A stretch of DNA of 64,000 nucleotides from Proteus mirabilis ATCC 29906 (GTDB taxonomy: Bacteria > Pseudomonadota > Gammaproteobacteria > Enterobacterales > Enterobacteriaceae). Of the stretch, positions 60,100 through 64,000 are shown piece by piece. Numbering within the stretch: position 1 is the stretch's first letter; each line of letters opens with the position of its first letter. Under the pieces are notes generated by a model that was given only the letters and a program-made list of their open reading frames with translations, was not told the DNA's origin and ran no database searches. Where the stretch lies: assembly GCF_000160755.1 (NCBI RefSeq), contig NZ_GG668576.1, positions 1,260,308-1,324,307 of the forward strand, in the 5' to 3' direction. The translations under genes were made by a program, and so were the position numbers.

Positions 60100-61659
60100 A
60101 TGACTGTTTCCCGTAGAACTTTTATCAAAGGTCTTGCCGCCAGTGGGGCTGCAATCTCTGTTTCTACACCTGCTCTTGCTACTTCAGGTGACTTTACAGC
60201 AAGCAAACGCACTCGACCAGAAAATGCACCTAACTTATTAATTGTTTTTCCTGATGAAATGCGAGCCCATGCTCTACAGTTTATGGGGGAAGATCCATCG
60301 ATTACACCAAATCTTAATAAATTTGCCAAACAAGCCAAAGTAATGACACAAATGGCATCAAATTACCCTCTATGCTCCCCTTTTCGAGGCATGTTTATGA
60401 CAGGTCAGTACCCTGTGCGTAATGGTATCACAGGTAATGCCCATGATTACGGTGGAAAAGTAGGTATTGACTTGTCTCCTTACGCAAAATGCTGGTCTGA
60501 CGTACTTAAATCCTTAGATTATAGCACTGGGTATATTGGCAAATGGCACCTTGATGCTCCCTATGAGCCTTTTATTGAAAGTTACAATAATCCAATGGAA
60601 GGTCGTTATTGGAATGAATGGGCTGCTCCAGATAGGCGTCATGGTTTTGATTTTTGGTATTCTTATGGTACTTATGACTTACACTTGAAACCGATGTATT
60701 GGGCAAACGATACACCTCGTGATAAACCGATTTATATCGATCAATGGGGGCCTGAACATGAAGCCGATATGGCAATCAAGTTCCTCAAAAATGAAAATAA
60801 TCAATTTAGAGATAATTCAAAACCATTTGCATTAGTGGTTTCAATGAACCCACCTCACTCTCCTTATGATCAAGTACCGAAAAAATACCTCGATGCTTAT
60901 CAAGGTAAGACATCAAAAGAGTTAAATACACGCCCTAATGTACAGTGGGACAGTGAATATCAAGAAGGTTATGGGCCTCAATATTTCAAAGAATATATGG
61001 CAATGGTCAACGGTGTTGATGAGCAATTTGGTCGCATTGTCGATGAATTAGAAAAACAGGGCCTTGCAGATAATACTCTCGTCGTTTTCTTCTCTGATCA
61101 TGGCAGTTGCTTAGGATCAAATGGACAAGCAACAAAAAATAATCCGTATGAAGAATCGATGCGTGTCCCTATGATGTTTCGCTTACCGGGTAAAATCAAA
61201 CCAGGTTTTGATGATGCATTAATGTCAGCACCTGATATTTACCCAACTATTTTAGGGTTACTTGGTTTATCAGAATGGATCCCTGATTCAGTAGAAGGCA
61301 CAGATCTTGCAGATAGAGTCATCACAGGCAAAGGCGACACAGCAAACTCTCAGCTTTATCTTTTTATTCCTTATGGTGAACCTTCATTCGGTAAACGAGG
61401 TGTAAGAACAAAAACTCATACTTTGGTGATAGATAGGCAAGATGGGCAACCATTAAAATATACTTTATATGACAATGTGAACGATCCATATCAAATGAAA
61501 AATATTGCCAAAGATAATATGCCTTTAATTGATAAATTAATTAAAGAAGAATTAACCCCTTGGTTAGAAAAAACAGGAGATTCTTGGAGAGCGACTGAGT
61601 TTATTACAGCGACAACGAATAAATTAAATAAAAAAATATCAATATGTGAAGAAAAATAA
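60100..61659 (+). CDS. Tat-exported type I sulfatase
   Basis: 519 residues. Twin-arginine signal SRRTFIKGLAASGAA at the N-terminus, cleavage near ALA. Sulfatase signature C92-S-P-F-R96 followed by GMFMTG: Cys92 should become formylglycine. Metal and substrate motifs: PNLLIVFPDEMR (metal site with DE rather than DD), IGKWHLD, MNPPHSPYD and FFSDHGSCLG. Strong AGGAGG 8 bases upstream. Sulfate-ester substrate unknown. No maturase is in the window. Followed by a porin gene. Confidence 0.9.
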   Translation: MTVSRRTFIKGLAASGAAISVSTPALATSGDFTASKRTRPENAPNLLIVFPDEMRAHALQFMGEDPSITPNLNKFAKQAKVMTQMASNYPLCSPFRGMFMTGQYPVRNGITGNAHDYGGKVGIDLSPYAKCWSDVLKSLDYSTGYIGKWHLDAPYEPFIESYNNPMEGRYWNEWAAPDRRHGFDFWYSYGTYDLHLKPMYWANDTPRDKPIYIDQWGPEHEADMAIKFLKNENNQFRDNSKPFALVVSMNPPHSPYDQVPKKYLDAYQGKTSKELNTRPNVQWDSEYQEGYGPQYFKEYMAMVNGVDEQFGRIVDELEKQGLADNTLVVFFSDHGSCLGSNGQATKNNPYEESMRVPMMFRLPGKIKPGFDDALMSAPDIYPTILGLLGLSEWIPDSVEGTDLADRVITGKGDTANSQLYLFIPYGEPSFGKRGVRTKTHTLVIDRQDGQPLKYTLYDNVNDPYQMKNIAKDNMPLIDKLIKEELTPWLEKTGDSWRATEFITATTNKLNKKISICEEK

Positions 61660-61670
61660 TAAAAACATCT

Positions 61671-61690
61671 GCGCCATAACCTTATGGCGC
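61671..61690. repeat. Hairpin after the sulfatase gene
   Basis: Perfect 9-bp stem GCGCCATAA-CC-TTATGGCGC, 12 bases past the sulfatase stop, without a T run. Possible weak terminator or message-end stabiliser. Confidence 0.7.
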
Positions 61691-61803
61691 TATATATAAA
61701 CCTAATTCGCTAATATAAAAATCCTTTTAATAAAATAAAAGGAAGACGTCCTACATCTAAAAATAGATATAAATAAAAGCGAATAAAGAATTGGATATAG
61801 ACC

Positions 61804-62688
61804 ATGAACAAACTTCGTATTGTGCTTTTCTTACCTCTTTTTGGCTTAGCTTTAACTTCTTTTCATTCTCACGCAGCAACAGTTAATGCGATGTTCTCGT
61901 GGGAATCTGCTGATTATGATACATCGAATAACTATTCTGGTTATCGTGTTGATTTTAATATTAATCCAGACAAATCGAACTGGTATTTTGACGTCGGTTT
62001 TCGTCAGCGTGAACATGACAATAAAAATCGTTATCAGCGTTATGATTTACAAGGTAGTTATCGTTTTAAATTAAATAATGGTTGGATACAACCAGGATTA
62101 AAAATACGTCAAGATTTAACTAACTATGATAATGGTAGCCGTTTAACTATCGACTTTTATGAATCAAAAACAAATTATCAATTTCCTATTAATAAAGACT
62201 GGGTTTTAACCGGTAGTGTTTTGTTTGGATTACAAAAAAAAGAGGACAAACGAAGTAATGGCGTCACTAATACGGATTATTTAGGTTGGGAAATTGAACC
62301 CGGTATTCGCTACTTTATCACCCCGAATCTCAATACAACAGTGGCTTATTTTGATGGTGGAAAACAAGCAATAAGACATGAAGAGTATGATACAAAAGAA
62401 ACAAATCACAACCAGCAATTACGTATGTATGTAAACTGGACGACACCTATCGGTGTTATTATTTCTCCCTCAATGCGTAAGTCTATTTTTGGAAAAATAG
62501 AAGACAGAACAAATAAAGGTGAATATATCGATAAAGATATGACTCGTTATACCTTACAAATGGCTTACCAAATATCTCCTCAATGGCGTGTTATGACAGA
62601 ATATTATAATGAGCGTGTTGAGAATAAAAATAACGGCAGCAAGTCAACTCAAGATTATTTTAAAGTATCGGTAAGAGCAACTTTCTAA
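61804..62688 (+). CDS. Outer-membrane beta-barrel porin (OmpG/KdgM-like)
   Basis: 294 residues: signal peptide ending HSHAA, then alternating amphipathic strands with aromatic girdles (WYFDVGFRQRE, YDLQGSYRFKL, WIQPGLKIRQDL, WEIEPGIRYF) and a C-terminal Phe (FKVSVRATF) typical of outer-membrane barrels. Length and strand pattern fit a monomeric 14-strand porin such as OmpG; the KdgM oligogalacturonate family is shorter. Lies between a sulfatase and an autotransporter; may import oligosaccharides released by a sulfatase system. Confidence 0.78.
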   Translation: MNKLRIVLFLPLFGLALTSFHSHAATVNAMFSWESADYDTSNNYSGYRVDFNINPDKSNWYFDVGFRQREHDNKNRYQRYDLQGSYRFKLNNGWIQPGLKIRQDLTNYDNGSRLTIDFYESKTNYQFPINKDWVLTGSVLFGLQKKEDKRSNGVTNTDYLGWEIEPGIRYFITPNLNTTVAYFDGGKQAIRHEEYDTKETNHNQQLRMYVNWTTPIGVIISPSMRKSIFGKIEDRTNKGEYIDKDMTRYTLQMAYQISPQWRVMTEYYNERVENKNNGSKSTQDYFKVSVRATF

Positions 62689-62725
62689 TAATTAAAACCA
62701 TATAATAGTCATAAGGTTATATCTC

Positions 62726-64000
62726 ATGAAAAATAAAAATTTGTTATTTTTAAGTGCTGCTGTCCTTTCAGCTATATATGGCTCAGCCGTAGCGGCTGAT
62801 TGCGATAGTACTTTAACCATTTGTGAAACCGTAAACATTAATAATGGCGATACAGCGCAAATAAATAAAGATGTTAATGTATCACAAGGTGACGGTGTAG
62901 TATTTAATGGCTCATCAACAGAATATAAAGCTCAAGCAATTACAAAAAATATTACTGTTACTGGTAATGGAGCAAATGCAATTAAAATAAATCAGGGAGC
63001 TACTTTTAGTAGTAATATTAATTTAAATGGCGCTAACGTTACTAGTGAAAATGGTACAGCAATATTAGTTGAAGGTAACTTTCCTAAACGAGGAACAGGT
63101 GTTTATATCCGAGATGGCGCTATTATCAGAGGAAAAACCGCAGCGATTGATTTTAGCACTTTAAAAACAGGCTTTAGAAGTGATGTTAATGGCGAGATCC
63201 ACGGTGATATTTTAGGGAATAATCATGTGGATACCAAAATCAATTTTGCTTATCAGGGAGGAGCACAAAATGCATTATTTGACGGCTATAAAATTACCGG
63301 TGTTCCTTTAATTGAAAACCATGGCAATTTAACTATCCAAGGTAAAGATAAAACCATTCAATGGGAAGGTAACTTCATGAATAAGGAAAATAGCCAGCTT
63401 ATTTTCCGCCTTGATGATAATACCAATACTGATGAAACTATCTTACATGTTACCGGCGATGTCACCTTTAAAAAAGGTAGCCAAGCAAAACTTGATTTTA
63501 AAGGCACCAGTGTTGATAACATCATTAATAAAGATATTGTATTAATTGCTTTAGACTCGGCAATTAAAGATGAAGCGGGCATTACAGTGACTGATGCAAA
63601 TGCCATAGCGCCAGATATTTCACCTTTATTAGAAAAAACAGATTCATGGTTAGAAACGACACCACCAAATATTAGCGGTGGTGTCAGTGGTAATCAATTA
63701 ATTGCGCGTTATGGTATTAGCTACGAAGGGGGGGATAATTTTATTAGCGCTGCTGAACGTGGCAATGTCACAGAGAATGGATTAGCAGCAGCTAAATTTA
63801 TTATTCCAACAGTATTAAATGAATTTAATAATACACGTAGCCAGATTTCAGATGAAGCATTAAGTTTATTAGTCGCCGCTGGTAATAATGATAATAATAT
63901 TGCTGCACTATCAAATGATCTGGCGCCCATTGCTGACGGTAGTGATATTCAAGCAGGATTAATCATGGTTGAAGATATGCGCAACAATATTGCTCATCGC
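62726..64000 (+). CDS. Type V autotransporter, N-terminal passenger (cut by window edge)
   Basis: Open from ATG 62726 to the right edge, 425 codons; AAGG lies 9 bases upstream. Signal peptide MKNKNLLFLSAAVLSAIYGSAVA, then a passenger rich in Asn, Gly, Thr and Asp with beta-helix-like repeats (ITKNITVTGNGANAIKI; NINLNGANVTSENGTAILVE; INKDIVLIALDS). Near the edge come LAPIADGSDIQAGLIMVED and MRNNIAHR, the sequence type that precedes the autotransporter beta-barrel. Two Cys near the start (CDSTLTIC). No serine-protease GDSGS is seen in the visible part. Probable adhesin. Confidence 0.85.
   Translation, partial: MKNKNLLFLSAAVLSAIYGSAVAADCDSTLTICETVNINNGDTAQINKDVNVSQGDGVVFNGSSTEYKAQAITKNITVTGNGANAIKINQGATFSSNINLNGANVTSENGTAILVEGNFPKRGTGVYIRDGAIIRGKTAAIDFSTLKTGFRSDVNGEIHGDILGNNHVDTKINFAYQGGAQNALFDGYKITGVPLIENHGNLTIQGKDKTIQWEGNFMNKENSQLIFRLDDNTNTDETILHVTGDVTFKKGSQAKLDFKGTSVDNIINKDIVLIALDSAIKDEAGITVTDANAIAPDISPLLEKTDSWLETTPPNISGGVSGNQLIARYGISYEGGDNFISAAERGNVTENGLAAAKFIIPTVLNEFNNTRSQISDEALSLLVAAGNNDNNIAALSNDLAPIADGSDIQAGLIMVEDMRNNIAHR

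Noticed and set aside
60021-60338. 105-codon minus-strand ORF overlapping the sulfatase start
   Set aside because: Antisense to the Tat signal and N-terminal domain of a well-supported gene; no ribosome site.

Overview
The window looks like chromosome of an AT-rich gammaproteobacterium of the Morganellaceae, most likely a Proteus species. This rests on how closely the recognisable proteins (LeuO, SgrR, MutH, SpeA/SpeB, MurE, MraZ, YceI) follow enterobacterial forms, on the base composition, and on the mix of genes present. The species cannot be fixed from sequence alone. No tRNA, rRNA, IS element, prophage or CRISPR array was seen.

Left part, 1-11 kb: the division and cell-wall (dcw) cluster runs leftwards as mraZ-rsmH-ftsL-ftsI-murE-murF (murF cut by the window edge), behind a promoter with tandem MraZ boxes. 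Upstream lie cra, a long-chain acyl-CoA ligase where E. coli has ilvIH, and leuO. Divergent from leuO is leuLABCD (11.2-16.1 kb) with an attenuator and a leader peptide rich in Leu codons. sgrR follows, with a probable SgrS small RNA on the opposite strand. A DnaA-box cluster placed like E. coli DARS2 precedes mutH.

Middle, 19-42 kb: a HI1420/HI1419-type toxin-antitoxin pair sits between two identical 40-bp hairpin repeats. Then come budC, speB and speA (putrescine synthesis), metK with MetJ boxes, and a cellulose locus (bcsG divergent from bcsRQABC, with no bcsZ, bcsE or bcsF). Next are a YeeE/YedE sulfur-transport pair with a YgaV/BigR-like regulator, and sprT. In E. coli metK and sprT are separated only by galP, so the cellulose and sulfur genes look like an insertion into that neighbourhood. 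After sprT there is a decayed gene and a two-gene module whose second product resembles the YafO toxin but whose first product resembles no antitoxin known to me. It is the best candidate here for an undescribed system.

Right part, 41-64 kb: a short MgtE magnesium transporter behind an M-box riboswitch, a small lipoprotein, the nitrosative-stress pair hcp-hcr with an NsrR box, an aldehyde dehydrogenase, an AGCS amino-acid/Na+ symporter, clcA, and tehB with a second near-perfect NsrR box. A Kch-like channel is paired with an exported choloylglycine-hydrolase-family enzyme, followed by yceJ-yceI. The last 7 kb is surface-oriented: an RpiR regulator, a small YadA-type adhesin, an acetyltransferase, a Tat-exported sulfatase, an outer-membrane porin, and the passenger of an autotransporter that runs off the right edge.
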